Below are positions 13,764-21,493 of a stretch of 30,846 bases of DNA, piece after piece. Positions within the stretch are counted from its first letter, which is position 1; each line of letters begins with the position of its first letter. The stretch is from an uncultured Ruminococcus sp. (lineage in GTDB: Bacteria; Bacillota; Clostridia; Oscillospirales; Ruminococcaceae): positions 1-30,846 of the forward strand of contig ONNL01000081.1 in the NCBI GenBank assembly GCA_900319195.1, written 5' to 3'. The position numbers and the translations under genes were made by a program. The notes beneath the pieces were generated by a model. The model was not told where the DNA came from. It saw nothing but the letters and a program-made list of their open reading frames with translations, and did not search any database.

Positions 13764-15041
13764 TTAAAGACTGTAAAAATACTTTTTGTCCTCAAATGCT
13801 CCCTTGTCATCAGCCGACGAGTATTCCTGCCACTCATCACGGCAGTATCTCAGAAGCACTTCAAGTATATTTGAGGGGACATATTTCCTTATAAACTCGG
13901 ACTTCTCCGCGCACTCGACAGCCTCTGAAAGATCAGTCGGAAGATATTCCTCACCAACATTTTCCTCGGGCAGCGCAAGCTTTTTTTCTATGCCGTCAAG
14001 AGCCGCATATATCATGAGTCCGAAAACGAAATACGGATTGCATACACAGTCCGCCGCACGAAGCTCAACGGGAGCGTCATTGCGGTCGGTATCAAGACGT
14101 ATGAGCTGTACGCCCTCGTCCTTTGCCCAGATTATCTTTCGCGGAGTGCTGAATTCGTTCAGTCTCTCGTAGGAATTTACGGTGGAGTTTGTGAAGAGCG
14201 AGATACTGCGGATATGCTTCATTATGCCCGCCGCAGCATATTTCAGAAGCTCGCCGCTTGCGCTGATATTCTCCTCAAAAAGATCGTTGTCGGGGAAGAT
14301 GCTGAAGCTTATGTGCATACCGTTTCCGCAGTCATTGCTGAGCGGCTTCGGCATAAAGCTCGCGTGGACACCGTGAGTCTCGGAGACCGATTTTACAGCG
14401 GATTTGAAGCTCAGAAAGGTATCGGCGGTCTTGAGCGCGGACGATGCATTGAAGTCTATCTCATGCTGACCGCAGCCACTCTCGTGGCGGGACGATACGG
14501 GCCGGATTCCCATTTGCTCAAGGGTAAGGCAGACATCACGGCGGATATTCTCGCCCTTATCATCGGGTGCCACATCGCAGTAGCCTGCAAGGTCGTGCGG
14601 TATCTTGGTGGGAAGGTCGCTCTCGTCATTTCTGAAAAGCGTGAACTCACAGGATGTCCCGAAGCGGAAGCAGTACCCCTCGGCAACAGCTGCTTTCATT
14701 GCTTTTTTCAGGAAGTACCTGCCGTCCCCCTCAAAGTGAGTGCCGTCGGCGTAGCGTATATAGCAGAACATTCTTATTACCCGTCCCTGCTGAGGTCTCC
14801 ACGGGAGGACGGTCATTGTCTTCGCGTCGGGGAAGAGGAAGAGGTCCTTTCCTGCGGCAGCCTCAAAGCCGTCTATCTTTCGCGCGGTTATCCTTGCTCC
14901 GCGCTCGAATGTCACTGCAAGCTCCGATGAGAGTATGGAGATGTTCTTCAGCTTTCCGCGGATATCGCAGAACGTGAGCTTTACGAATTTTACGTCATTT
15001 CCGTCTATATATTGCAGTATCTCATTTTCTGAATATACCAT
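13764..15041 (-). CDS. Glutamine synthetase type I-like protein lacking key catalytic residues
   Basis: A 425-residue protein with the GSI fold: FVKLTFCDIRGKLKN at the N-terminus, SRHESGCGQHEIDF (Glu187, Glu194), SFMPKP, GNGMH (His243) and VELR (Glu326). Against Bacillus GlnA by eye, several essential positions differ. The Asp50 motif FDGSSI reads ITARKI (Thr52), the metal ligand Glu129 in GPEPEF is Ser130 in GTSCEF, the Glu327 flap GYEAP is replaced by FSTP (Ser298), and no Tyr397 adenylylation motif is seen. Asp50 and Glu327 handle ammonium, so glutamine synthesis is doubtful. It may use another acceptor or act as a sensor for the adjacent ANTAR protein (inference). ATG follows GGAGG; 15 nt after gltD, 12 nt before the regulator. 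Confidence 0.85.
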   Translation of the reverse strand: MVYSENEILQYIDGNDVKFVKLTFCDIRGKLKNISILSSELAVTFERGARITARKIDGFEAAAGKDLFLFPDAKTMTVLPWRPQQGRVIRMFCYIRYADGTHFEGDGRYFLKKAMKAAVAEGYCFRFGTSCEFTLFRNDESDLPTKIPHDLAGYCDVAPDDKGENIRRDVCLTLEQMGIRPVSSRHESGCGQHEIDFNASSALKTADTFLSFKSAVKSVSETHGVHASFMPKPLSNDCGNGMHISFSIFPDNDLFEENISASGELLKYAAAGIMKHIRSISLFTNSTVNSYERLNEFSTPRKIIWAKDEGVQLIRLDTDRNDAPVELRAADCVCNPYFVFGLMIYAALDGIEKKLALPEENVGEEYLPTDLSEAVECAEKSEFIRKYVPSNILEVLLRYCRDEWQEYSSADDKGAFEDKKYFYSL

Positions 15042-15056
15042 TTTATTCCTCCATGC

Positions 15057-16541
15057 TTATAAATTTGTATAACCCATAAGGTATTCGTCAACCTCGGCAG
15101 CAGCGTCCCTGCCCTCACGGATAGCCCTTACCACGAGCGACTGTCCGATGTGCATATCTCCTGCGGTGAACACCTTTTCAACATTGGTCGAGTGCATTCC
15201 CGAGGCTGTTTTTACATTCGTGCGCCCGTCGAGCTCAACCCCGAATGCGTCGGCAATATAGCTCTGACAGCCGAGAAAGCCTGCCGCAATGAGACATAAT
15301 TCACACGGTATCACTTCCTCGCTGCCCTGTATCTCGACAGGCTTTTTTCTGCCGCTCGCTTCATCGGTGACAAATTCGAGCTTCACGGTCTTAATTGCTG
15401 AAAGACTGCCGCTTTCGTCCTTGATGAACTCCTTTACGGTGGTGCAGTAGATACGCGGGTCGTGTCCGAAAACTGCTATCGCTTCCTCCTGACCGTAATC
15501 AGTCTTGCACACTCTCGGGTACTGAGGGAAGGGATTGCTCTCGGCTCTCTCGTCGGGGAGCTTCGGCATCATCTCAAGCTGTATCACCGACTTGCAGCCG
15601 TGACGTATACAGGTGCCCACGCAGTCATTTCCCGTGTCTCCGCCGCCGATAACAACTACGTTCTTATCCCTTGCGGAGATGTACCTGCCGTCGCTGAGTC
15701 CGCTGTCGAGGAGACTTTTTGTTGTAGCTTTCAGGAAGTCCACAGCGAAGTGTATTCCCTCTGCGTCTCGACCCTCAGCCCTGATGTCGCGCGGATTTGA
15801 CGAACCGCAGGCGAGTAAGACAGCGTCATAGCTGCTGAGTATTTCATCAGCTGAGACATTATTCCCGACATCTGCACTTGTCACGAACTGCACTCCCTCC
15901 GCTCTCATCAGCTCTGTGCGACGCGTGATGATGTGCTTTTCAAGCTTCATGTTCGGAATACCGTACATCAGCAGTCCGCCGATACGGTCGGAGCGCTCGA
16001 AGACTGTGACATTATGACCGCGCCTGTTGAGCGTATCGGCAGCGGCAAGTCCCGAGGGTCCCGAGCCGATGACTGCGACCATTTTGCCGCTCCTTACCGG
16101 CGGTATCTGAGGCTGCATGAGTCCGCTTGCAAAGCCGTATTCGATTATGGTGTTCTCGTTGTCTCTTGTTGTTACGGGTGAGTCGTTGATACCGCAGATG
16201 CAGGCTTTTTCGCAAAGCGCAGGGCATACCCTCGATGTGAACTCGGGGAAGTTGTTCGTCATCAGAAGCCTGCGCAGAGCCTGTTCCTTTTGTCCGTGAT
16301 AAAGCAGGTCGTTCCACTCGGGGATGAGGTTGTTCAGCGGACAGCCCGACACCATTCCGCAGAGCATTTTTCCGTTCTGACAAAACGGAACACCGCAGTC
16401 CATGCACCTTGCTGCCTGTTCACGACGCTTTTCCTCGGGGAGAGGAGCGTGAAACTCGTTGAAGTCCTTTATGCGTTCAAGCGGCTCTCTTGCTGATGTT
16501 TCTGTGCGTGTGAATTCAAGAAATCCTGTTGACTTTCCCAT
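15057..16541 (-). CDS. gltD: Glutamate synthase small subunit
   Basis: A 494-residue beta subunit of NADPH-GOGAT, passing electrons from NAD(P)H through FAD and Fe-S clusters to the large subunit. N-terminal cysteine clusters are visible in ARCMDCGVPFC, GMVSGCPL and CPALCEKACICGI. The FAD fold is at VAVIGSGPSGLAAADTL (about residue 155) and the NADPH fold at VVVIGGGDTGNDCVGT. The C-terminal GDMHIGQSLVVRAIREGRD is the usual second FAD contact. The length is normal. Its start, with GGAGG inside the gltB 3' end, lies 3 nt after the gltB stop, so the two subunits are made from one message in close ratio. Confidence 0.96.
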   Translation of the reverse strand: MGKSTGFLEFTRTETSAREPLERIKDFNEFHAPLPEEKRREQAARCMDCGVPFCQNGKMLCGMVSGCPLNNLIPEWNDLLYHGQKEQALRRLLMTNNFPEFTSRVCPALCEKACICGINDSPVTTRDNENTIIEYGFASGLMQPQIPPVRSGKMVAVIGSGPSGLAAADTLNRRGHNVTVFERSDRIGGLLMYGIPNMKLEKHIITRRTELMRAEGVQFVTSADVGNNVSADEILSSYDAVLLACGSSNPRDIRAEGRDAEGIHFAVDFLKATTKSLLDSGLSDGRYISARDKNVVVIGGGDTGNDCVGTCIRHGCKSVIQLEMMPKLPDERAESNPFPQYPRVCKTDYGQEEAIAVFGHDPRIYCTTVKEFIKDESGSLSAIKTVKLEFVTDEASGRKKPVEIQGSEEVIPCELCLIAAGFLGCQSYIADAFGVELDGRTNVKTASGMHSTNVEKVFTAGDMHIGQSLVVRAIREGRDAAAEVDEYLMGYTNL

Positions 16542-16544
16542 GGC

Positions 16545-19500
16545 TCATGCCTCCTTTCTGATGAGCTCAAAGGCTTCTATCTCAGCCTGCTCGTGTGATG
16601 TGCCCGACTTTTCAAGCTCCCTGACGGTGCTCTGTATCTTTGCATAGTCGTGAGGGATGACCTTCTTGAAAAACGGGAGATAGTGCTCAAAATCGGCAAG
16701 TATGCGCTTTGCTTTTTCGGAGCCTGTCGCCTCGGCGTGTTCCTCGATAATTGCCTTCAGCTCGGCAATATCATTGTCCTCGGATACTGTTTCAAGCGAT
16801 ACGAGTGCCTTGTTGAGCCGAGTGTAGAGGTCGTGCTCCTCGTCAAGAACATAGGCGATACCGCCCGACATTCCTGCCGCGAAATTCTTGCCTGTGCGTC
16901 CGAGAATTACTGCACGTCCGCCTGTCATGTACTCGCAGCCGTGGTCGCCTGTGCCCTCGCAGACAGCGATCGCTCCCGAGTTTCTCACGCAGAAGCGCTC
17001 GCCTGCAATGCCGTTTATGAATGCCTTTCCCGAGGTCGCACCGTAGAGCGCGACATTTCCGACGATAATGTTCTCGTCAGCCCTGAAAGCCGAATTTGCA
17101 GGCGGACTGAGAATAAGCCTGCCGCCCGAAAGTCCCTTGCCGAAGTAGTCGTTGCTGTCGCCGCAGAGCTCGAGCGTGAGTCCCTTTGGAATGAATGCTC
17201 CGAAGGACTGTCCGCCGCTGCCGCTGCATTTTACCGTAAATGTATCATCGGGAAGCGTGTTTTCGCCGTGTATCCGCGTTATCTCTGCACCTGTAAGTGC
17301 TCCGACTGAGCGGTCGGTGTTGACAACACTGACGGATATTGACTTGGGAGTGCCGCTTTTCAGCGCACTTCCCAGCTTCTTTATTATAACACGGCGGTCT
17401 ATGGTGCTGTCAAGTGCAAAATCGAAAATATCTGCCGCGTCAAAATGCTGCTTGCTCTGAGCGGTGCTTCTCTCAAGTATTGCAGAGAGTTCAATGCCGT
17501 GGGAGTCCTTCTTCGGTGTGAGCAGGTCGGTGCGTCCGACGAGCTCGTCAACTGTGCGTATACCGAGCCTTGCCATATACTCGCGGAGCTCCTGAGCGAT
17601 GAAGTGCATGAAATTGACTATGTACTCGGGCTTGCCGCGGAAACGCTTTCTCAGCTCGGGATTCTGTGTAGCGATACCCATGGGGCAGGTATCAAGATTG
17701 CACACTCTCATCATAACGCACCCCATTGTTACGAGCGGAGCTGTCGCAAAGCCGAATTCCTCCGCGCCGAGCAGAGCTGCAATGAGGACATCGCGTCCCG
17801 TCATGAGCTTGCCGTCCGTCTCAATGCGTACCCTTGAACGAAGTCCGTTGAGCATGAGCGTCTGGTGAGCCTCGGCAAGTCCGAGCTCCCACGGAAGTCC
17901 TGCGTTGTAAATGGAGCTTTTGGGAGCGGCTCCCGTGCCGCCGTCATATCCCGATATGAGTATGACCTGTGCGCCTGCCTTTGCGACACCTGCCGCAACT
18001 GTGCCTACTCCTGCCTCTGAAACGAGCTTCACGGAAATGCGAGCCTTGTCGTTGGCATTTTTGAGGTCGTAGATGAGCTGTGCTAAGTCCTCAATGGAGT
18101 AGATGTCGTGGTGAGGCGGAGGCGAGATGAGTCCCACACCCGTTGTCGAGTGTCGGGTCTTGGCGATCCACGGATAGACCTTTCCCGAAGGCAGATGACC
18201 GCCCTCGCCGGGCTTTGCGCCCTGTGCCATTTTTATCTGTATCTCCTTTGCGGAGACGAGGTACTCACTTGTAACACCAAAGCGTCCCGACGCTACCTGC
18301 TTGATAGCCGAGCACTTGTCTGAGCGCAGCCTTTCGGGAGCTTCTCCGCCCTCGCCGCTGTTGGACTTTCCGCCGATACTGTTCATGGCAACAGCCATGC
18401 ACTCATGTGCCTCCTGCGAGATAGAGCCGTAGGACATTGCTCCCGTCTTGAAGCGAGTGCAGATGCTCTCGATTGACTCCACTTCGTCGATAGGTATACC
18501 TCCGTTTTCGTCGAATCTTATATCGAGCAGACTTCTCAGCGTAAGCTCGTTATCCTCACGGGTGAGAGCTGCCGAGTATTTTTTGAAGGTCTCATAGCTG
18601 CCCGTCCATGCAGCCTGCTGGAGCAGATGAATAGTCTCGGGAGTGTAGAGATGCTCTGATCTTCCGCTGCGGAGCTTGTGGCTGCCCGAGCTGCCGATAT
18701 TGCTGTTCACTGCAAGTCCGAGCGGGTCAAATGCTGAAGTGTGGAGCTTTTCTGTGCGGCGGCTTATGTCGGCAAGACCGATACCGCCGATACGGCTGAC
18801 AGTGCCCGAGAAATACCTGTCTATGAGCTCCCTTGAAATGCCGACCGCTTCAAACAGCTTGCTGCCCTGATAGGACTGAATCGTGGAGATGCCCATTTTT
18901 GAAGCTATCTTGACAATGCCGTGGAGGACAGCCGAATTGTAGTCGTCCTCGGCGGCGTAGAAGTCCTTGTCAAGCGTACCGTTATTGATGAGCGAGCGGA
19001 TAGTTTCGTGCGCAAGGTATGGGTCAACAGCACACGCGCCGTAGCCTAAAAGTGCGGCAAAGTGGTGCACCTCACGCGGCTCTGCGCTTTCAAGTATCAT
19101 TGCAACAGCAGTGCGCTTTTTGGTCGATACAAGGTGCTGCTGGAGCGCCGCAACTGCAAGCAGAGACGGTATCGGGCAGTGGTATTCGTCAACACTGCGG
19201 TCGGAAAGAATGAGGATATTCGCTCCTGCGCGGTAAGCCTTGTCAGCCTCGATAAAGAGCCTTTCGATAGCCTTTTCGAGCGAAGTCCCGATGTAGTAGG
19301 TTATCGGGATAACTGCACTTTTCAGTCCCTTGCTGTTCAGAGATTTTATTTTGAGCATATCCGTTTCCGTGAGGATAGGATTTTCGATTTTGAGGACATG
19401 ACAGTTCTCGGGACGCTCCTCAAGTATATTGCCGTCCTTGCCGATGTAAACGCTCGTGTCGGTGACTATCTCCTCGCGGATAGCGTCAAACGGCGGATTG

Positions 19501-21083
19501 GTGACCTGTGCAAAGAGCTGGCGGAAGTAGTTGAAGAGCGGCGGCATATTCTTATCGAGCGGCGGGAGCGGAATGTCGCTTCCCATAGATGCAATTGGCT
19601 CAGCGCCTTTTTCAGCCATTGGCAGAATCGACGTGCGTATGTCCTCGTAAGAATAGCCGAATGCCTTTTGCAGTCTTGAAAGCTCGCTGTCGGAGTAGGT
19701 CTCGACGCTCTTGTTGGGGATATGCAGGTCGTGGAGATGAACAAGGTTCATGTCGAGCCATTCGCCGTAGGGCTGACGTGAGGCATAGGTGTCCTTTATC
19801 TCGTCGTCCTCGATGATGCGTCCCTGCTTTGTATCTGCAAGGAGCATTTTTCCGGGGCGGAGCCTGTCCTTCTTTATGATTTTCTCAGCAGGAATATCCA
19901 CACAGCCTGTCTCCGATGAGAGAATGAGGAATCCGTCTGAGGTGACGCAGTAGCGTGAGGGACGGAGCCCGTTTCTGTCGAGGACTGCTCCCATGACCTC
20001 GCCGTCTGAGAAGAGGATAGACGCAGGACCGTCCCACGCTTCCATCATTGTCGCGTAATACTGGTAAAAGTCACGCTTTGCCGTGGATATGGTCTTGTCG
20101 TTTTTCCACGGCTCAGGGATAGTCACCATGACTGCAAGCGGAAGCGGCATTCCCGACATCAGCATGAATTCAAGGGCATTGTCAAGTCTTGCGGAGTCCG
20201 AGCCGTTTGCGTTTATCGCAGGGAGTATCTTGTACATATCATTTTCAAGAGCCTTGCAGGTCATAGTCTCCTCACGGGCGAGCATTTTGTCGGCATTTCC
20301 CGTGATAGTGTTTATCTCGCCGTTATGGACTATAAGACGGTTAGGGTGAGCCTTCTGCCAGCTCGGATTTGTGTTGGTCGAAAAGCGCGAATGCACCATT
20401 GCGATAGCGGAGGTGAAGTCCTCGCTTTGCAGGTCAGTATAGAAGCGCCTCAGCTCGTCAACAAGGAACATTCCCTTATATACGACAGTCCTGCTTGAAA
20501 GCGAGCACACATAGGTATTCTCGTTGGAGTGCTCGAATTCGCGTCTTGCGATAAAGAGCTTTCTGTCGAAGCTGAGACCCTTGGGACATTCCTCGGGACG
20601 CTTCACGAAAGCCTGCATGATATACGGCATACTTTCAAGAGCCTTCTGACCGAGAATCTCGGACGAAACAGGCACGTCTCTCCAGCCGATGAGCTCCATG
20701 CCGTTGTTCACGGTTATCATTTCAAAGAGCTTTTTTGCCTGATTGCGTTTCAGCTCATTCTGCGGAAGGAAGAACATTCCCACGCCGAAATCGCCCTCGC
20801 CGCCGATATTGAAGCCGAGCCCTTCAGCCTCCTTCATGAAGAAGCTGTACGGCATCTGTACGAGTATACCTACGCCGTCACCTGTCTTACCCTCAGCGTC
20901 CTTGCCTGCGCGGTGCTCAAGCTTTTCGACTATTGTGAGAGCGCTGTCAACAACGTATCTTGACTTCTCTCCCTTTATATTGACGACTGCACCTATGCCG
21001 CAGTTGTCGTGCTCAAATCGTGGGTCGTAAAGTCCCTGCTGCTCATATGGAGCCTGCTCTCTGAAATTATCCATATCATTCAC
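16545..21083 (-). CDS. gltB: Glutamate synthase large subunit
   Basis: A 1512-residue alpha subunit of glutamate synthase, which moves the amide of glutamine to 2-oxoglutarate to give two glutamates. Domains in order: class II glutaminase with catalytic Cys28 (DNCGIGA) after a short propeptide; central domain; FMN/2-oxoglutarate synthase domain (GAMSYGSISQEAHE, then GEGGHLPSGKVYPW and SGYDGGTGAAP); the 3Fe-4S loop CVMMRVCNLDTC; and a C-terminal GXGXG beta-helix (CEGTGDHGCEYMTGGR). The start is ambiguous: GTG 21083 or ATG 21074, both after GGAAAGG; the propeptide is removed either way. It is first in the six-gene nitrogen operon, with promoter and attenuator-like leader at 21128-21210. Confidence 0.96.
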   Translation of the reverse strand: MNDMDNFREQAPYEQQGLYDPRFEHDNCGIGAVVNIKGEKSRYVVDSALTIVEKLEHRAGKDAEGKTGDGVGILVQMPYSFFMKEAEGLGFNIGGEGDFGVGMFFLPQNELKRNQAKKLFEMITVNNGMELIGWRDVPVSSEILGQKALESMPYIMQAFVKRPEECPKGLSFDRKLFIARREFEHSNENTYVCSLSSRTVVYKGMFLVDELRRFYTDLQSEDFTSAIAMVHSRFSTNTNPSWQKAHPNRLIVHNGEINTITGNADKMLAREETMTCKALENDMYKILPAINANGSDSARLDNALEFMLMSGMPLPLAVMVTIPEPWKNDKTISTAKRDFYQYYATMMEAWDGPASILFSDGEVMGAVLDRNGLRPSRYCVTSDGFLILSSETGCVDIPAEKIIKKDRLRPGKMLLADTKQGRIIEDDEIKDTYASRQPYGEWLDMNLVHLHDLHIPNKSVETYSDSELSRLQKAFGYSYEDIRTSILPMAEKGAEPIASMGSDIPLPPLDKNMPPLFNYFRQLFAQVTNPPFDAIREEIVTDTSVYIGKDGNILEERPENCHVLKIENPILTETDMLKIKSLNSKGLKSAVIPITYYIGTSLEKAIERLFIEADKAYRAGANILILSDRSVDEYHCPIPSLLAVAALQQHLVSTKKRTAVAMILESAEPREVHHFAALLGYGACAVDPYLAHETIRSLINNGTLDKDFYAAEDDYNSAVLHGIVKIASKMGISTIQSYQGSKLFEAVGISRELIDRYFSGTVSRIGGIGLADISRRTEKLHTSAFDPLGLAVNSNIGSSGSHKLRSGRSEHLYTPETIHLLQQAAWTGSYETFKKYSAALTREDNELTLRSLLDIRFDENGGIPIDEVESIESICTRFKTGAMSYGSISQEAHECMAVAMNSIGGKSNSGEGGEAPERLRSDKCSAIKQVASGRFGVTSEYLVSAKEIQIKMAQGAKPGEGGHLPSGKVYPWIAKTRHSTTGVGLISPPPHHDIYSIEDLAQLIYDLKNANDKARISVKLVSEAGVGTVAAGVAKAGAQVILISGYDGGTGAAPKSSIYNAGLPWELGLAEAHQTLMLNGLRSRVRIETDGKLMTGRDVLIAALLGAEEFGFATAPLVTMGCVMMRVCNLDTCPMGIATQNPELRKRFRGKPEYIVNFMHFIAQELREYMARLGIRTVDELVGRTDLLTPKKDSHGIELSAILERSTAQSKQHFDAADIFDFALDSTIDRRVIIKKLGSALKSGTPKSISVSVVNTDRSVGALTGAEITRIHGENTLPDDTFTVKCSGSGGQSFGAFIPKGLTLELCGDSNDYFGKGLSGGRLILSPPANSAFRADENIIVGNVALYGATSGKAFINGIAGERFCVRNSGAIAVCEGTGDHGCEYMTGGRAVILGRTGKNFAAGMSGGIAYVLDEEHDLYTRLNKALVSLETVSEDNDIAELKAIIEEHAEATGSEKAKRILADFEHYLPFFKKVIPHDYAKIQSTVRELEKSGTSHEQAEIEAFELIRKEA

Positions 21084-21127
21084 TTGCCTTTCCGATACAG
21101 AGCGCCACTTCTTTGTATCGTAATAAT

Positions 21128-21174
21128 AAAAAGACGTCTGAGCAGACAGATAGCCTGCACAAACGTCCTTGTTT
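21128..21174 (-). promoter_or_regulatory. gltB leader: hexaloop hairpin overlapping an intrinsic terminator
   Basis: Minus strand. The terminator is an 8-bp stem (GACGTTTG with CAGACGTC, 21133-21167, inner GCAG/CTGC stem) followed by TTTTT (21128-21132). Its 5' arm can instead pair as AAAC-AAGGAC-GTTT (21161-21174), a hexaloop with A1 and G4, the loop rule for ANTAR targets. The predicted RNA start is about 21175, so this lies at the 5' end. Another 7-bp stem (CGATACA with TGTATCG) ends just before the gltB ribosome site. Terminator call firm; ANTAR control inferred. Confidence 0.65.
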
Positions 21175-21181
21175 CTTTTTT

Positions 21182-21210
21182 ATCTTAGCACTTCAAAGCG
21201 GAAATGTCAA
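21182..21210 (-). promoter_or_regulatory. gltB operon promoter
   Basis: Minus strand: TTGACA (21205-21210), 17-nt spacer, TAAGAT (21182-21187). It drives the gltB-gltD-GS-like-ANTAR-purF-asnB run and is divergent from the amt promoter 100 bp away. Confidence 0.85.
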
Positions 21211-21310
21211 TAGGTTTTTTCGGTGCGGAATCGGATTCGTTGAAATTGTACTGTTACTTATCGCCAACTTTATTCAAAAATGTGCGATACGTCAAATTTC
21301 AAAAAAGCTC

Positions 21311-21339
21311 TTGACATTTTCAGACTTGTGAGCTATAAT
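21311..21339 (+). promoter_or_regulatory. amt-pyrG-glnN promoter
   Basis: TTGACA (21311-21316), 17-nt spacer, TATAAT (21334-21339). Consensus -35 and -10. Transcription should start near 21346, giving a leader of about 148 nt before the amt ATG. Confidence 0.88.
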
Positions 21340-21350
21340 AGCATTGTAAA

Positions 21351-21391
21351 CAGCAAGGGAGCTGCGGATATGGTATCCGCGGCTCTTTTTT
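21351..21391 (+). promoter_or_regulatory. amt leader: hexaloop hairpin overlapping an intrinsic terminator
   Basis: A 12-bp stem (GAGCTGCGGATA with TATCCGCGGCTC, one T-G pair, loop TGG, 21359-21385) is followed by TTTTTT (21386-21391), only about 13 nt from the predicted RNA start. Its 5' arm can instead form CAGC-AAGGGA-GCTG (21351-21364), a hexaloop with A1 and G4. The two structures exclude each other, as in an ANTAR-controlled attenuator. Without antitermination little transcript should reach amt. Confidence 0.72.
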
Positions 21392-21409
21392 GGTTTATAG
21401 CGCTAAATC

Positions 21410-21455
21410 CATACACAAAGGGGTGTATGAGGTCTGAGTACCTCTGCACCCCTTT
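21410..21455 (+). promoter_or_regulatory. Second amt-leader hairpin pair
   Basis: CATACAC-AAAGGG-GTGTATG (21410-21429) is a 7-bp stem with another A1/G4 hexaloop. It competes with AAAGGGGTG/CACCCCTTT (21417-21425 with 21447-21455), which encloses a GAGGT/ACCTC hairpin. The second form is followed by only a weak T tract. The amt ribosome site AAAGGAGG begins at 21479. Confidence 0.5.
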
Positions 21456-21493
21456 GAATTTTCATGCTGTTATTATCTAAAGGAGGATTTTAT

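Noticed and set aside
13764..15041. Annotating this as the main glutamine synthetase glnA
   Set aside because: Key residues at the Asp50, Glu129 and Glu327 positions are replaced; glnN at 24959 keeps a complete active site.
21280..21480. 66-codon open frame across the amt leader
   Set aside because: It spans the promoter and terminator, has no ribosome site and no protein-like composition.
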